NCBI RefSeq assembly: GCF_026162365.1
Contig: NZ_JAOANW010000015.1
Span: 62,001-126,000 of the forward strand
Source: Nitratireductor luteus
GTDB taxonomy: Bacteria > Pseudomonadota > Alphaproteobacteria > Rhizobiales > Rhizobiaceae
Reading direction: 5' to 3'
DNA: 64,000 bases
A program made the position numbers and the translations under genes. Shown here piece after piece: positions 45,711 to 54,274 of this stretch. Every line of letters starts with the position of its first letter. The first letter of the stretch is position 1. The notes beneath the pieces were generated by a model. It searched no databases. It worked only from the letters and a program-made list of their open reading frames with translations, and was not told where the DNA came from.

Positions 45711-46178
45711 CTATTCCTGGATGAACTGGCGGATCTCGTCCGGCGTCACGTTTCCGTCCTTGTCCGCGTCGATGCTATCGAAGATCCGTTTGTGAATGGC
45801 CGAAACTTCCTCGAAGGAGAGGCCGCCGTCACCGTTGGCATCCGCAATGGCAAACATGATCTTCATCATGTGCGGCCGCACAGGCCGCATGGGCATGGCG
45901 CCCATCATCCCCGGCTGCATGGCACCCATCATATTGGGCATCATGCCGCCACCCATCATACCAGGACCCCCTTGCCCCATCATGCCGGGGCGGGCGGGCT
46001 GCTCTTCTTGTGGCGCTTCGGCATCTGCCTGGGGAGATGGCGCGGCCTGAGCAACAACCGGATGATGTGCATCATGGGACGTATCCGTCTGTGCGGCGGG
46101 TGCCGAGGTTGCGGCGGCTGTCACCAACGCCGCCAGGACTAGCGTCGTTGGAAATGCGGTTCTGATATTGACATGCAT
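45711..46178 (-). CDS. Secreted Met-rich EF-hand protein
   Basis: A 155-residue exported protein with a signal peptide (MHVNIRTAFPTTLVLAALVT..., cut near APA). A long Met/Gly/Pro segment (about residues 64-105, many GMM and MMG repeats) is followed by two EF-hand loops, DANGDGGLSFEE (113-124) and DADKDGNVTPDE (137-148). Met-rich segments often bind copper(I) and EF-hands bind calcium, so it may be a periplasmic metal sensor or buffer; that is inference. The ATG follows GGAGG. Confidence 0.85.
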   Translation of the reverse strand: MHVNIRTAFPTTLVLAALVTAAATSAPAAQTDTSHDAHHPVVAQAAPSPQADAEAPQEEQPARPGMMGQGGPGMMGGGMMPNMMGAMQPGMMGAMPMRPVRPHMMKIMFAIADANGDGGLSFEEVSAIHKRIFDSIDADKDGNVTPDEIRQFIQE

Positions 46179-46191
46179 GGAAACCTCCATC

Positions 46192-46425
46192 TCATTCATT
46201 GCACATATGCGCCGAGGCGCGACGCGCGCTTATGCCACCATTGTCTTCCCCCTGCCGGGGCGGGCGGAAAGCCGCTTGTGCCAGATGCTCCAAGTCCGGC
46301 TCCCAGATGCTCAATCCGAGATACCGTCGGATCGCCGCGTCCGGGACGCCGAGATCGCGTAGGACCGCGATGGACAGTGCGAGCTCCATGGCCTGGCGGA
46401 GATCGGGTAGCTGTGATCGTGCCAT
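46192..46425 (-). CDS. Small hypothetical helical protein
   Basis: A 77-residue frame, MARSQLPDLRQAMELALSIA and then VLRDLGVPDAAIRRYLGLSI, with protein-like amphipathic helices. It fits between the Hsp20 and EF-hand genes on the same strand with gaps of 52 and 13 bases, and AAAGAGA precedes the ATG. I do not recognise a family. Confidence 0.5.
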   Translation of the reverse strand: MARSQLPDLRQAMELALSIAVLRDLGVPDAAIRRYLGLSIWEPDLEHLAQAAFRPPRQGEDNGGISARRASAHMCNE

Positions 46426-46477
46426 GTCTCTTTTCCCGACTCTTACGTGTGCCCGCTCCGGCGCTGGCTTCGCCGTC

Positions 46478-47005
46478 TCACGCGGCCTTGACTTCGATCT
46501 TCTTGTCGGCCTTCTGCGCCTGAGCTGTCTTCGGCAGTCTTACAGTCAGGACACCTTTGGTGAAGGTAGCCTCGATCCTGTCTGCATCCACCCCGTCGGG
46601 GACCCGGAAAGAGCGCTGGAAGGAGCCATAGCGGCGCTCGGACAGGTAGTAGTCCTTTTCTTTTTCCTCCTTCTCTTCCTTCTTCTCGCCCTTGATCGTC
46701 AGCGTGTGGTTGGAAAGCTTGATCTCGACGTTCTTTTCGTCGATGCCGGGAAGCTCGGCCGTGATTTCGTATTCCTTCTCCTTCTCGACGAGATCCATTG
46801 CCGGCGCGACCTGCCAGGCGGCGCGGCTGAACTTCGGCATCTCGAGGTCGAGGACTGCACGGGACGGCAGGCGCCAGCCCAAGGGATGGAAATCGTCGAA
46901 GAGACGATCGATTTCCCGCCGCAGGCTTTCAAACGGTGCCCATCCTTCAGCAGGCGTAGTGGACTTTTCGGATTTCACCGGCAGTTTTGTGGCAGCTTCG
47001 GCCAT
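46478..47005 (-). CDS. Hsp20/alpha-crystallin small heat-shock protein
   Basis: A 175-residue chaperone. After an N-terminal arm (SLRREIDRLFDDFHPLGWRL) the alpha-crystallin domain covers about residues 68-165: VEKEKEYEITAELPGIDEKN and GSFQRSFRVPDGVDADRIEA, with GVLTVRLPK near the end. It holds unfolding proteins in the cytoplasm under stress. A longer frame upstream is not supported. An FNR/FixK-like box lies about 240 bases upstream, compatible with a long leader. Confidence 0.92.
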   Translation of the reverse strand: MAEAATKLPVKSEKSTTPAEGWAPFESLRREIDRLFDDFHPLGWRLPSRAVLDLEMPKFSRAAWQVAPAMDLVEKEKEYEITAELPGIDEKNVEIKLSNHTLTIKGEKKEEKEEKEKDYYLSERRYGSFQRSFRVPDGVDADRIEATFTKGVLTVRLPKTAQAQKADKKIEVKAA

Positions 47006-47242
47006 GGATCTATACTCCTTGTTTCTCCTGGAACTACCAGGTGCCGCCGCCTCCGTCCGTGGCCATCGGGATCTCCCTGAAGGCGCGCGGGCCGGAGGCA
47101 AGCGGACCCGCCTGTCAGGTGTCTTCGCCGGTCTGGTCGTCACGTCGCGAGATGCGCCTTGCGGCGGCTTCTTGCGTCCGCTTCTCCGAACCGGCTCAGC
47201 CTGACAAGAGCTACATCAAACCGGAAAGGCAGCCGCAGGGCA

Positions 47243-47256
47243 TTGATGCGCGTCAA
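47243..47256. promoter_or_regulatory. FNR/FixK-like box upstream of the Hsp20 gene
   Basis: TTGATGCGCGTCAA fits TTGAY-N4-RTCAA. It lies between the XRE-like gene and Hsp20, 238 bases before the Hsp20 start. Confidence 0.55.
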
Positions 47257-47278
47257 CTTCGCGCCGAATTGCCCGGCT

Positions 47279-47584
47279 TTACGGAACGTCGTCTTCAGCC
47301 GCCCTGCCGCCTTCGCTCTCCCAAGCAGAGATGCGACGGGTCTGGTCCGCGTCGAACCGAAGGCGCACACCGACCCCACCAGCCGCGTCGTTACCGATGA
47401 ACCTCGCGCCAAGCCTTTCAAGGCCGGCCTGCAATCGGGACATGTCGTCAAGGGGCTCGATCAATCCGGACGTCTCGAAATCGGCGATCCTTTCCAGCGG
47501 GACGCCTGTTGTGTGTGCTAGCAAGGCGCGATCGACCTGTGTCAGGATTCGTGCGGCCCGGCACTGTTCGGGTGTGATCGCCAT
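47279..47584 (-). CDS. Small XRE-like helix-turn-helix protein
   Basis: A 101-residue protein, MAITPEQCRAARILTQVDRA, then LLAHTTGVPLERIADFETSG. This is the minimal XRE-type HTH followed by a short beta segment with GGVGVRLRF, as in a widespread group of alphaproteobacterial HTH proteins of unknown targets. ATG 47584 fits the family's usual beginning; the longer frame is not supported. Confidence 0.8.
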   Translation of the reverse strand: MAITPEQCRAARILTQVDRALLAHTTGVPLERIADFETSGLIEPLDDMSRLQAGLERLGARFIGNDAAGGVGVRLRFDADQTRRISAWESEGGRAAEDDVP

Positions 47585-47640
47585 GGGGTTCGGCTCCAAT
47601 GGATGAGTTCCTTCGGCGTCGCCGTGATCGGCTGGCGCGC

Positions 47641-47970
47641 TCAATAGCCCACCATCTGTTTCTTACGTGCGAGGAGCAGCCGTCTTGCGGCGCTGAGCGC
47701 CTCGTGGATGGGGAGGTTGACGTTTTCGGCGGCGCGTTGCTTCGTCCCACGAGCCGCGTCACGATGATATCTGGTCCGGAACGCGCAGAGCGACATGAAC
47801 TTTAAATGTGCGTCCTGAAAGCTTCCTCTTTTGCGCGGCCTCGATGGCGACATCACAGCTGACGATGCGGTCGAAGAACTTTCGATCTCGCCGATACGGC
47901 GCAACACGTAGCCGTCGAATGCGCCGGACGGCTCCATATTGCGGAAAGTGATCTTCGGCGGATTTTGCAT
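47641..47970 (-). pseudogene. RaiA/HPF-like ribosome hibernation factor with two compensating frameshifts
   Basis: The 109-codon frame begins MQNPPKITFRNMEPSGAFDG like a RaiA/HPF protein and ends DAARGTKQRAAENVNLPIHE, also family-like, but its middle is nonsense. The adjacent frame supplies the missing core: KFFDRIVSCDVAIEAAQKRK and FKVHVALRVPDQI. One shift near 47880 and a second near 47770 cancel each other, so the frame stays open but about 35 core residues are scrambled. An FNR/FixK-like box lies 37 bases upstream. Confidence 0.7.
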
Positions 47971-48006
47971 GTCAGTCCCCAATATCGGACTTGCCGGGGC
48001 TGGACA

Positions 48007-48020
48007 TTGACGGAGGTCAA
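48007..48020. promoter_or_regulatory. FNR/FixK-like box upstream of the RaiA-like gene
   Basis: TTGACGGAGGTCAA fits TTGAY-N4-RTCAA, 37 bases before the start codon. Confidence 0.6.
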
Positions 48021-48138
48021 CTTAGCCCCAAGGCTGCGCAAGGAAACCCCGTGTGGGAGAAGTGATATAGATCTTGTCGTTAAAGAGATGAGCGCCCGCT
48101 ATCATTAACCTCGAATCATCGGATTTCATAAATCCCGA

Positions 48139-48624
48139 TCAACGGGACGTTCGATCGAGCTGAGAATGGCTGACGCAGGGACGTAGGCCGGCGAGAGCAG
48201 TGTGGAGTTTATCGGCCGGAAGTTTTGTGAGGTCTTTGCCTATCTCGCTGACGACCAGCTCCTTTAGTGTCTGAGGGAGCAATTGTCGGAGAATGCCAAG
48301 CATTCGCGGCTCTGCGACAATCGCCAGACGATCGAACTGGCCGGCGGTGTGTCGGTCCTGAAGATGCTCGCTCAACATCAACGCGAACCGTACCTGGCGA
48401 TCTCGGACCGGATCGGAATGATACTCTATCGCAGACCGTCGCGCGCCGCACGATTCAAAGCTACGTCCCGGACGGTCGGACATGATTTGCCGAAGCGGCT
48501 TGTGCTCGACTTCGTAGATGAGATCGTCGAGACGCTCTCCGATTTCCGTATCGCACGCCAGCTTGCGCACGATGCGCGCCTTTGCACCATCCGCCACGAG
48601 AATCCAGGTTCTCGGCTTCTTCAT
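48139..48624 (-). CDS. Host-attachment family protein
   Basis: A 161-residue protein starting MKKPRTWILVADGAKARIVR, the standard opening of the host-attachment (Host_attach, eRF1-like) family, with RFALMLSEHLQDRHTAGQFD and IVAEPRMLGILRQLLP following. The name is historical; these are cytoplasmic proteins of unclear, perhaps ribosome-related, function. The ATG follows GGAG. Two FNR/FixK-like boxes lie between it and the divergent BON gene. Confidence 0.88.
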   Translation of the reverse strand: MKKPRTWILVADGAKARIVRKLACDTEIGERLDDLIYEVEHKPLRQIMSDRPGRSFESCGARRSAIEYHSDPVRDRQVRFALMLSEHLQDRHTAGQFDRLAIVAEPRMLGILRQLLPQTLKELVVSEIGKDLTKLPADKLHTALAGLRPCVSHSQLDRTSR

Positions 48625-48702
48625 CGTACTTCTCCGTTGATCGAGAGACTGCACATGCAGCTTTCTTCATGGGAGTCATGGGCCGGTCCAAGAGTGATCG
48701 CC

Positions 48703-48716
48703 TTGACGCGCATCAA
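48703..48716. promoter_or_regulatory. FNR/FixK-like box, host-attachment side
   Basis: TTGACGCGCATCAA fits TTGAY-N4-RTCAA, 79 bases upstream of the leftward host-attachment gene. Confidence 0.65.
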
Positions 48717-48740
48717 CTATCGAGAGGATGTGCTGATGCG

Positions 48741-48754
48741 TTGACGCCGATCAA
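48741..48754. promoter_or_regulatory. FNR/FixK-like box, BON side
   Basis: TTGACGCCGATCAA fits TTGAY-N4-RTCAA, 79 bases upstream of the rightward BON gene. With the box at 48703 it gives each divergent gene its own site. Confidence 0.65.
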
Positions 48755-48832
48755 CGCCGTGCGATGCCATTGCGCCGATACTCGCCTCGCAAAAGGCGGG
48801 AGTGGTTCCCGCTGCAACAGCGAGGTGAAGTT

Positions 48833-49483
48833 ATGAGCGATATCGATCTGAAACGGGACATCAATGACGAACTCGATTTTGAACCGAGCATTGATGCTGC
48901 CGACATCGGCGTGGCAGTCGAGAACGGCATTGTAACGCTGACCGGACATGTCCCGACCTACGCACAGAAAGCGACCGTCGAGGAGGTGGTTCGTCGGGTG
49001 AAGGGCGTGAAGGGAATTGCTCAGGAAATCGAAGTCCGCCCGTACGGGAGCAACCAGACGGCTGACGACGAAATCGCCAAACGTGCGATCAACATGATCC
49101 ACTGGAACACGGCCATTCCCGACGGTGCCGTCCAGGTCAAGGTGCAGAAGGGCTGGGTAACGCTGACCGGTAAGGTCGAGTGGCAGTATCAGAAGACCGC
49201 CGCCGCGGACGTGATTCGCGGCCTTGGGGGTGTCGTCGGTATACAGAACAACATTGCGGTAAAGGCGCATGCGTCGGTGTCCGACGTCAAAAAGCGCATC
49301 GAGGATGCCCTGAAACGCAACGCGGAAGTGGAGGCCAAGGCGATCCACGTCGACGTCCTCGACGGCGGAAAGGTAAGGCTCGAAGGCCGTGTCCATGCAT
49401 GGTCCGAGCGCAGTGCCGTCGAACGCGCAGCATGGTCCGCGCCGGGCGTCAATCTTGTCGAAGACCGCATTAGCATTGGATGA
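48833..49483 (+). CDS. Triple BON-domain protein (OsmY-like)
   Basis: A 216-residue protein with three BON repeats: about residues 5-70 (VENGIVTLTGHVPTYAQKAT), 77-145 (VQKGWVTLTGKVEWQYQKTA) and 150-216 (LDGGKVRLEGRVHAWSERSA). BON domains bind phospholipid or act in envelope stress. There is no signal peptide, so it is probably cytoplasmic. The ATG follows GAGGTGA. Confidence 0.9.
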   Translation: MSDIDLKRDINDELDFEPSIDAADIGVAVENGIVTLTGHVPTYAQKATVEEVVRRVKGVKGIAQEIEVRPYGSNQTADDEIAKRAINMIHWNTAIPDGAVQVKVQKGWVTLTGKVEWQYQKTAAADVIRGLGGVVGIQNNIAVKAHASVSDVKKRIEDALKRNAEVEAKAIHVDVLDGGKVRLEGRVHAWSERSAVERAAWSAPGVNLVEDRISIG

Positions 49484-49568
49484 GTTCCAATCATTGCGTC
49501 ATCATGTGGAGGGAGGCGGATGCAGCGTTCCGCCTCCCGTCGACAGCCTGGTAGTGAGAGAGGCAGCC

Positions 49569-50555
49569 ATGAAGGCGATGGTGCTGGAGGAGGTGCGGAG
49601 ACCGCTGGTCTTGAGCAACCTTCCGGATCCCACGCCAGGACGCGGCGAGATCAGGCTCAAGGTGGAGGCCTGCGCGGTCTGCCGGACCGATCTTCACGTG
49701 GTCGACGGCGATCTGAAAGACCCGAAGCTTCCGCTTATTCCGGGACACGAGATCGTCGGCATCATCGACAAGGTCGGAGAAGGCGTCGACGAGGCAAGGC
49801 TCAGTCGCCGGGCAGGGGTGCCTTGGCTCGGCCATACCTGCGGAGCATGCTCCTACTGCCTTGCGGGCACCGAGAACCTTTGTAATCAGCCGCAGTTCAC
49901 CGGCTACACGCGCGATGGCGGCTTTGCCACTCATGTGGTGGCCGACGCCGAATTCGCCTTTGATCTCGATGCCCCGGGCGATCCGGTGGCCCTGTCGCCT
50001 CTACTCTGCGCCGGGCTCATAGGCTGGCGCTCTCTTAAGATGGCCGGTGACGGAAGGCGGATCGGCATTTACGGCTTCGGTGCTGCCGCTCATATCATTG
50101 CTCAGATCTGTGCCTGGCAGGGCCGGGATGTGTTCGCTTTTACCCGGTCAGGCGATACGGAGGCGCAGCGTTTTGCGCTGAGCCTCGGTGCGGCCTGGGC
50201 TGGCGGCTCCGACGCCGCGCCGCCTGATCTAATGGATGCTGCGATCATATTTGCTCCCGTCGGAGACCTCGTGCCGGCCGCGCTCCGGGCCGTGCGCAAG
50301 GGTGGGCGCGTCGTGTGCGGGGGCATTCACATGAGCGACATCCCCGCGATGCCGTATTCCCTGCTGTGGGAAGAGCGCCAGCTGGTAACTGTGGCCAATC
50401 TGACCCGTATCGACGCGACAGAGTTTTTTCCCATCGCCAGAGAGGCAGGAGTGCGCACGCATACAACGGTGTATTCGCTCGAAAGGGCCAATGAAGCGCT
50501 TGCAGATCTGCGCGCCGGCCGCCTCAGTGGTGCAGCGGTGCTCGTCCCGGGTTAG
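49569..50555 (+). CDS. Zinc-dependent alcohol dehydrogenase
   Basis: A 328-residue MDR-family enzyme. Catalytic zinc ligands are Cys38, with His60 and Glu61 in GHE, and the structural zinc set Cys91, Cys94, Cys97 and Cys105 is complete (CGACSYCLAGTENLC). The NAD motif is IGIYGFGAAAHIIAQ. It oxidises alcohols or reduces aldehydes and could regenerate NAD under low oxygen. It lies 85 bases after the BON gene on the same strand and probably shares its transcript. Confidence 0.92.
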   Translation: MKAMVLEEVRRPLVLSNLPDPTPGRGEIRLKVEACAVCRTDLHVVDGDLKDPKLPLIPGHEIVGIIDKVGEGVDEARLSRRAGVPWLGHTCGACSYCLAGTENLCNQPQFTGYTRDGGFATHVVADAEFAFDLDAPGDPVALSPLLCAGLIGWRSLKMAGDGRRIGIYGFGAAAHIIAQICAWQGRDVFAFTRSGDTEAQRFALSLGAAWAGGSDAAPPDLMDAAIIFAPVGDLVPAALRAVRKGGRVVCGGIHMSDIPAMPYSLLWEERQLVTVANLTRIDATEFFPIAREAGVRTHTTVYSLERANEALADLRAGRLSGAAVLVPG

Positions 50556-50638
50556 CCAACCGACCGCATCGGTTGAGCCGGGATATCGTCAAACAGGGCT
50601 GCACCGTAGCCATCGAACGTCTTGGCACCAAAATTCGT

Positions 50639-51109
50639 CTAACAGTGCTCGTCCCGGCACAGCACATACAGCCGCTCGAGGAAAGGACGCTGGCCGGCAA
50701 TAATCCTTTCCCGTGCCTTCTCGAAGTCGAACCATTCTGCACGATCGACCTCCGGGAAGACTTGCATTCGGCCGCTGTTCGGCGGCCACTCGAGTTCGAA
50801 CGCATTGCTGCTCAACGTTTGGGGATCGAAGTCGGCATTCAAGGCGAAGGCTGTGACGTATTTCCCGCCTGCCTGGCGGATCTCCCCGAGTGGCGACAAC
50901 GCTCCAATGGCCTCCCATCCGGTTTCTTCAGTGAATTCCCGGCGTGCAGCGGATTCGGGGTGCTCGCTATCGGCATACTCTCCCTTTGCGATCGACCACG
51001 CTCCCTCATCCCGGTTACGCCAGAACGGGCCGCCGGGATGAACGAGCAAGACCTGTACGTCGCCGAATCTAAGCCTGTAGGGCAAGATGCCGGCGCTCTT
51101 TCGCGCCAT
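50639..51109 (-). CDS. NUDIX hydrolase
   Basis: A 156-residue protein with a complete Nudix box at residues 43-65 (GEYADSEHPESAARREFTEE plus TGW). The GILPYR opening and the C-terminal EWFDFEKARERIIAGQRPFL are as in NTP pyrophosphohydrolases of this type. The substrate is unknown. It shares an FNR/FixK-like box with the divergent universal stress gene. Confidence 0.92.
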   Translation of the reverse strand: MARKSAGILPYRLRFGDVQVLLVHPGGPFWRNRDEGAWSIAKGEYADSEHPESAARREFTEETGWEAIGALSPLGEIRQAGGKYVTAFALNADFDPQTLSSNAFELEWPPNSGRMQVFPEVDRAEWFDFEKARERIIAGQRPFLERLYVLCRDEHC

Positions 51110-51154
51110 TCGCCGCTCTCCACCTTTTTAACTTGGGCTCGCCGGCCGCTCCCC

Positions 51155-51168
51155 TTGATCCGCGTCAA
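51155..51168. promoter_or_regulatory. FNR/FixK-like box between NUDIX and Usp genes
   Basis: TTGATCCGCGTCAA fits TTGAY-N4-RTCAA. It is 45 bases upstream of the leftward NUDIX gene and 57 bases upstream of the rightward stress gene. Confidence 0.65.
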
Positions 51169-51225
51169 CGAAACAATCCGCCGATCGTGTTGCACTTCCT
51201 CCGCGATGCTGAAGGAGCAAACAAC

Positions 51226-52053
51226 ATGACCTACAAGAGTATCATGGTCCAACTCGATATAGACGCCCCCGCAACGCCGCGCACCAAATTCGCGATGGAT
51301 CTTGCGAAGCGGTTCAAAGCGGACCTGATCGGCTTTGCGGCGGCGGAGGTGCATGTCTTCGTGCCGAGAGACGAGGGAGGCTTGGTCGCGGCAGAGGTGC
51401 TGCGCCAGCGGACACGGGAGATTGAAGAGGGACTGAAGGAGCTCGAGGACGAGTTCCTCAGCATCACGGGCAAAGACGAACACGTCTCCTGGCGTAGCGA
51501 TGTCGGCAGCCCCACGCATCTGCTCGCGATCCATTCGCGTGCCGCCGACCTTCTTGTAACCGGAGCACCGGCACCAGGGGGCGCCTCGGACGGTCGCCGG
51601 ACGCTGGATCCGGGAACGTTGATCCTGTCGGTCGGCCGTCCTGTACTTTTCGCCGCCGACACCCTGGCCCCGCTCCTTGCGCAGAAAGTATTGGTCGCTT
51701 GGAAGGACACGCGGGAAGCCCGCCGTGCCGTGGTTGACGCCATGCCCCTGCTCGTCAGTGCGCATGAGGTGACGGTGATCACGATTGCCGAAGGTGACCA
51801 GAAGGCCGCACGGGAAAGCGCTGCGGATGTCGCTCATTTCCTGACGAAACACGGCGTCAAGGCAAGTTCCGACGTCCTGGGTATCGGCGGCGCCGATCGC
51901 GAGGAGGCACTTGTCGAGATCGCACGTGAGATGGGTTCGGACCTGGTCGTAGCCGGCGGCTACGGCCATAGCCGATTGCGCGAATGGGCGTTCGGTGGTG
52001 TCACGCGGTCGCTGCTCGCCGATGGATCCCTGCACCGCCTGATTTCCAACTGA
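51226..52053 (+). CDS. Universal stress protein (two-domain)
   Basis: A 275-residue protein. Domain 1 starts YKSIMVQLDIDAPATPRTKF and domain 2 starts KVLVAWKDTREARRAVVDAM (about residue 154). The nucleotide-binding glycine stretch VVAGGYGHSRLREWAFGGVT is intact near the C-terminus. ATG 51226 follows AAGGAGC; an upstream extension of the frame is unsupported. It is likely controlled by the box at 51155. Confidence 0.9.
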   Translation: MTYKSIMVQLDIDAPATPRTKFAMDLAKRFKADLIGFAAAEVHVFVPRDEGGLVAAEVLRQRTREIEEGLKELEDEFLSITGKDEHVSWRSDVGSPTHLLAIHSRAADLLVTGAPAPGGASDGRRTLDPGTLILSVGRPVLFAADTLAPLLAQKVLVAWKDTREARRAVVDAMPLLVSAHEVTVITIAEGDQKAARESAADVAHFLTKHGVKASSDVLGIGGADREEALVEIAREMGSDLVVAGGYGHSRLREWAFGGVTRSLLADGSLHRLISN

Positions 52054-52145
52054 ACTTCTGTCTCTAGGACCAAACCCGGTGCCGTCTTGAAGAACGCAAC
52101 CCTTTGCCCCAAGCTTTTCGATGGTGGTGAATGGGGATCTTGAGC

Positions 52146-53402
52146 CTATGTCGACAGGTGAGATAGCAGAGCGTAGGCGGCGTAGCCGAGACTGAGTGCC
52201 AAAAGGGTGAAGCAGGCGAGGGCAAAAGAAAACAGGGGCGGACCTGCCATCATCGCGAGCACCGTGCGCATAAGGGCATTGGTGGCCAAGGCGACAAGCA
52301 CCGCCAGCCCGGCCGTTTGGGCAGGAACCATTTCCCGGACGAGGCGCAACGCGCTCAGCACTGCGACATCCACATCAAAGGCACCGGAGATGGCCGATGT
52401 CGCGAGCAGCCCGCCTGCGCCGGAGACATCGGCCAGGGCGGCACTCGCGGTCGCCACCACCGCAAAGAGCAGGGCAAAAAGGAGCAGCGGCGCAATCTCG
52501 AAGGGATTGCGGGTAGGCGAGTTGCCCAATTCCTGGCCGTCACGGAACATGAACAGCGCACCGCAGGCACCGAAGCAGAGAGCCGCTGCGAGCGCGGGAG
52601 CGATGATCACCGGTAAGACGCGCGGTTCAACGATGATGACGACCAGCGATACGCGCAGGATGGAAACCATGGCTACGAGTGAGGCTGCGCCGGAAAGCGA
52701 GGCCCACCGGCTGCTGTCCTTGGCCATACGTGCCAGGGCGAGAGTCACCGCGGTGGAGGAAACGATGGCGCCGGCGAGCACGCTGACGAGGAGGCCGCGG
52801 GCTTCTCCCAACACGCGCACCGCGACATAACCCAAAAAGGATATGGCGGCCACGAGGACGGTGAAGAACCAGATCTCCCAAGGGTTCAGGCCGCCCCAAG
52901 GGTCGATCGTCCTGTTCGGCAGGAGCGGGAGCACGATGGCCGTCATCACCGTCAGGACCAGGGCGGAACGCAACTCGATCCAGGTCAGCCTCCGCAGCAG
53001 GCCGTGCAGGACCTCCCGGCTGGCGAGGATCGCAGCTAGGGCTGCTCCTCCAGCCGCGGCCACGCGATAATCTCCGGCCACCGCAAGCGCCCCGAGGGCG
53101 ACGACGCTCAACCCTGCTATCACGCCCGTGACGCTGAAATCCTCGTCATGGGCCGACTCGCGCGCCTTGTACCAGGCGAAGATGGCGGCAAAGCTGACAA
53201 AGCCGGCGATCAGCACCGCATTCGAGCCAAGGGCGCCCGCGAGGACGGCGAAGATGCCGCCGAGGAGCCCGGAGATGCCAAAAGTGCGAATGCCGGCGGT
53301 ACGGCTGCGGTCAGGAGCGTCCCGCTCGCGCCAGCCGCGTTCCAGGCCGACAAGAAGGCCAATGGCGAGTGCCAGGCCGAGCTTTGGGAACAGTGGGTCC
53401 AT
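52146..53402 (-). CDS. MgtC/DUF4010-family membrane protein
   Basis: A 418-residue polytopic membrane protein. The opening KLGLALAIGLLVGLERGWRE and RTAGIRTFGISGLLGGIFAV is the MgtC/SapB-like N-terminal domain, followed by the DUF4010 region with about seven more helices (for example LLVSVLAGAIVSSTAVTLAL). The function is unknown; MgtC homologues act in magnesium or acid stress. It is followed leftward by about 90 bases without a gene before the stress gene's end. Confidence 0.88.
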   Translation of the reverse strand: MDPLFPKLGLALAIGLLVGLERGWRERDAPDRSRTAGIRTFGISGLLGGIFAVLAGALGSNAVLIAGFVSFAAIFAWYKARESAHDEDFSVTGVIAGLSVVALGALAVAGDYRVAAAGGAALAAILASREVLHGLLRRLTWIELRSALVLTVMTAIVLPLLPNRTIDPWGGLNPWEIWFFTVLVAAISFLGYVAVRVLGEARGLLVSVLAGAIVSSTAVTLALARMAKDSSRWASLSGAASLVAMVSILRVSLVVIIVEPRVLPVIIAPALAAALCFGACGALFMFRDGQELGNSPTRNPFEIAPLLLFALLFAVVATASAALADVSGAGGLLATSAISGAFDVDVAVLSALRLVREMVPAQTAGLAVLVALATNALMRTVLAMMAGPPLFSFALACFTLLALSLGYAAYALLSHLST

Positions 53403-53411
53403 GTTGTTGGG

Positions 53412-53858
53412 TCAGACAGACGCGGCCGGCAGTCGGGCGCACACCCACTGCACGATCTGGCCGGCCGTCATCGCACCGGATGTGCGTGCGATCTCCCGGC
53501 CGCCATGAAACAGGATGACCGTCGGAATTCCCCGGATTTCAAGCTTCGCAGCCGCGGACTGCTCGACATCGGAGTTGAGCTTGACCAGGCGCAGGTGAGG
53601 CTCGAGTTCACGGGCGGCGGCCTCGATGGCGGGCGCCATTATCCGGCACGGGCCGCACCATGGTGCCCAGACATCGACGAGCACGGGAACGGTATTGCGG
53701 GCGATCTGGCGCTCAAGGACAGCCGTGTCGACATCCTCGGGGTGTCCCGAAAAGAGCCTCGTTCCGCATTTTCCGCACTTGCCGCCGAGGGCGGATCGGG
53801 AAGGTGGCAGGCGATTGACCCCGCCGCATTTGGCACACACGACAAGGGACCCGCTCAT
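53412..53858 (-). CDS. trxC: Thioredoxin 2 (zinc-containing)
   Basis: A 148-residue thioredoxin of the TrxC type. The N-terminal zinc module has Cys8, Cys11, Cys28 and Cys31, and the active site is WCGPC with Cys68 and Cys71. The conserved cis-proline loop is GIPTVILF. It reduces disulfides in the cytoplasm and is often induced by oxidative stress. It lies nine bases upstream of the DUF4010 gene on the same strand. Confidence 0.93.
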   Translation of the reverse strand: MSGSLVVCAKCGGVNRLPPSRSALGGKCGKCGTRLFSGHPEDVDTAVLERQIARNTVPVLVDVWAPWCGPCRIMAPAIEAAARELEPHLRLVKLNSDVEQSAAAKLEIRGIPTVILFHGGREIARTSGAMTAGQIVQWVCARLPAASV

Positions 53859-53879
53859 CGCTCATGTCTCCCGCAAGGA

Positions 53880-54203
53880 TCACTCCTGGATGCTTTCGAT
53901 ATACTCGACGATATCATGGACCTGCTCGCGCGTTGGCTTGAAATCCGGCATCGCCGGATGCCGAAGGAATAACGGACCGGCAAGATCCAGCCTCAGATCC
54001 CTGTAGGATGCGAGCCGTAACAGCCTGCGAAAGGGTGGTGCCTGCGGATTTTCGCTTTGGTCGACTTGTGCAATCGTGTGGCATATGGCGCAATTGGCCT
54101 CGGCGATCCTGCGCCCGCGGAACGCGCTCTCGGGCTCGGTGGCAAAGCTGTTCGTCGCGCCTGCGACGAGAAGAATAATAGACGGCATGGCTATGGCCAG
54201 CAT
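53880..54203 (-). CDS. Small secreted c-type cytochrome
   Basis: A 107-residue protein. The signal peptide MLAIAMPSIILLVAGATNSF ends near FAT, the single heme site CAICH has Cys38, Cys41 and His42, and the likely axial Met84 is in HPAMPDF. It should carry electrons in the periplasm. The short C-terminal helix REQVHDIVEYIESIQE is typical. An FNR/FixK-like box lies 57 bases upstream. It precedes trxC by 21 bases. Confidence 0.88.
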   Translation of the reverse strand: MLAIAMPSIILLVAGATNSFATEPESAFRGRRIAEANCAICHTIAQVDQSENPQAPPFRRLLRLASYRDLRLDLAGPLFLRHPAMPDFKPTREQVHDIVEYIESIQE

Positions 54204-54260
54204 TGTCAGAAGCCCCTGAGCGTTCGGATGAAAGCCTATTGCATTGACGAGCGGCCGGTC

Positions 54261-54274
54261 TTGATCCGTGTCAA
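54261..54274. promoter_or_regulatory. FNR/FixK-like box upstream of the cytochrome gene
   Basis: TTGATCCGTGTCAA fits TTGAY-N4-RTCAA. It is 57 bases upstream of the leftward cytochrome gene and directly abuts the first ATG of the rightward CBS fragment. Confidence 0.6.
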
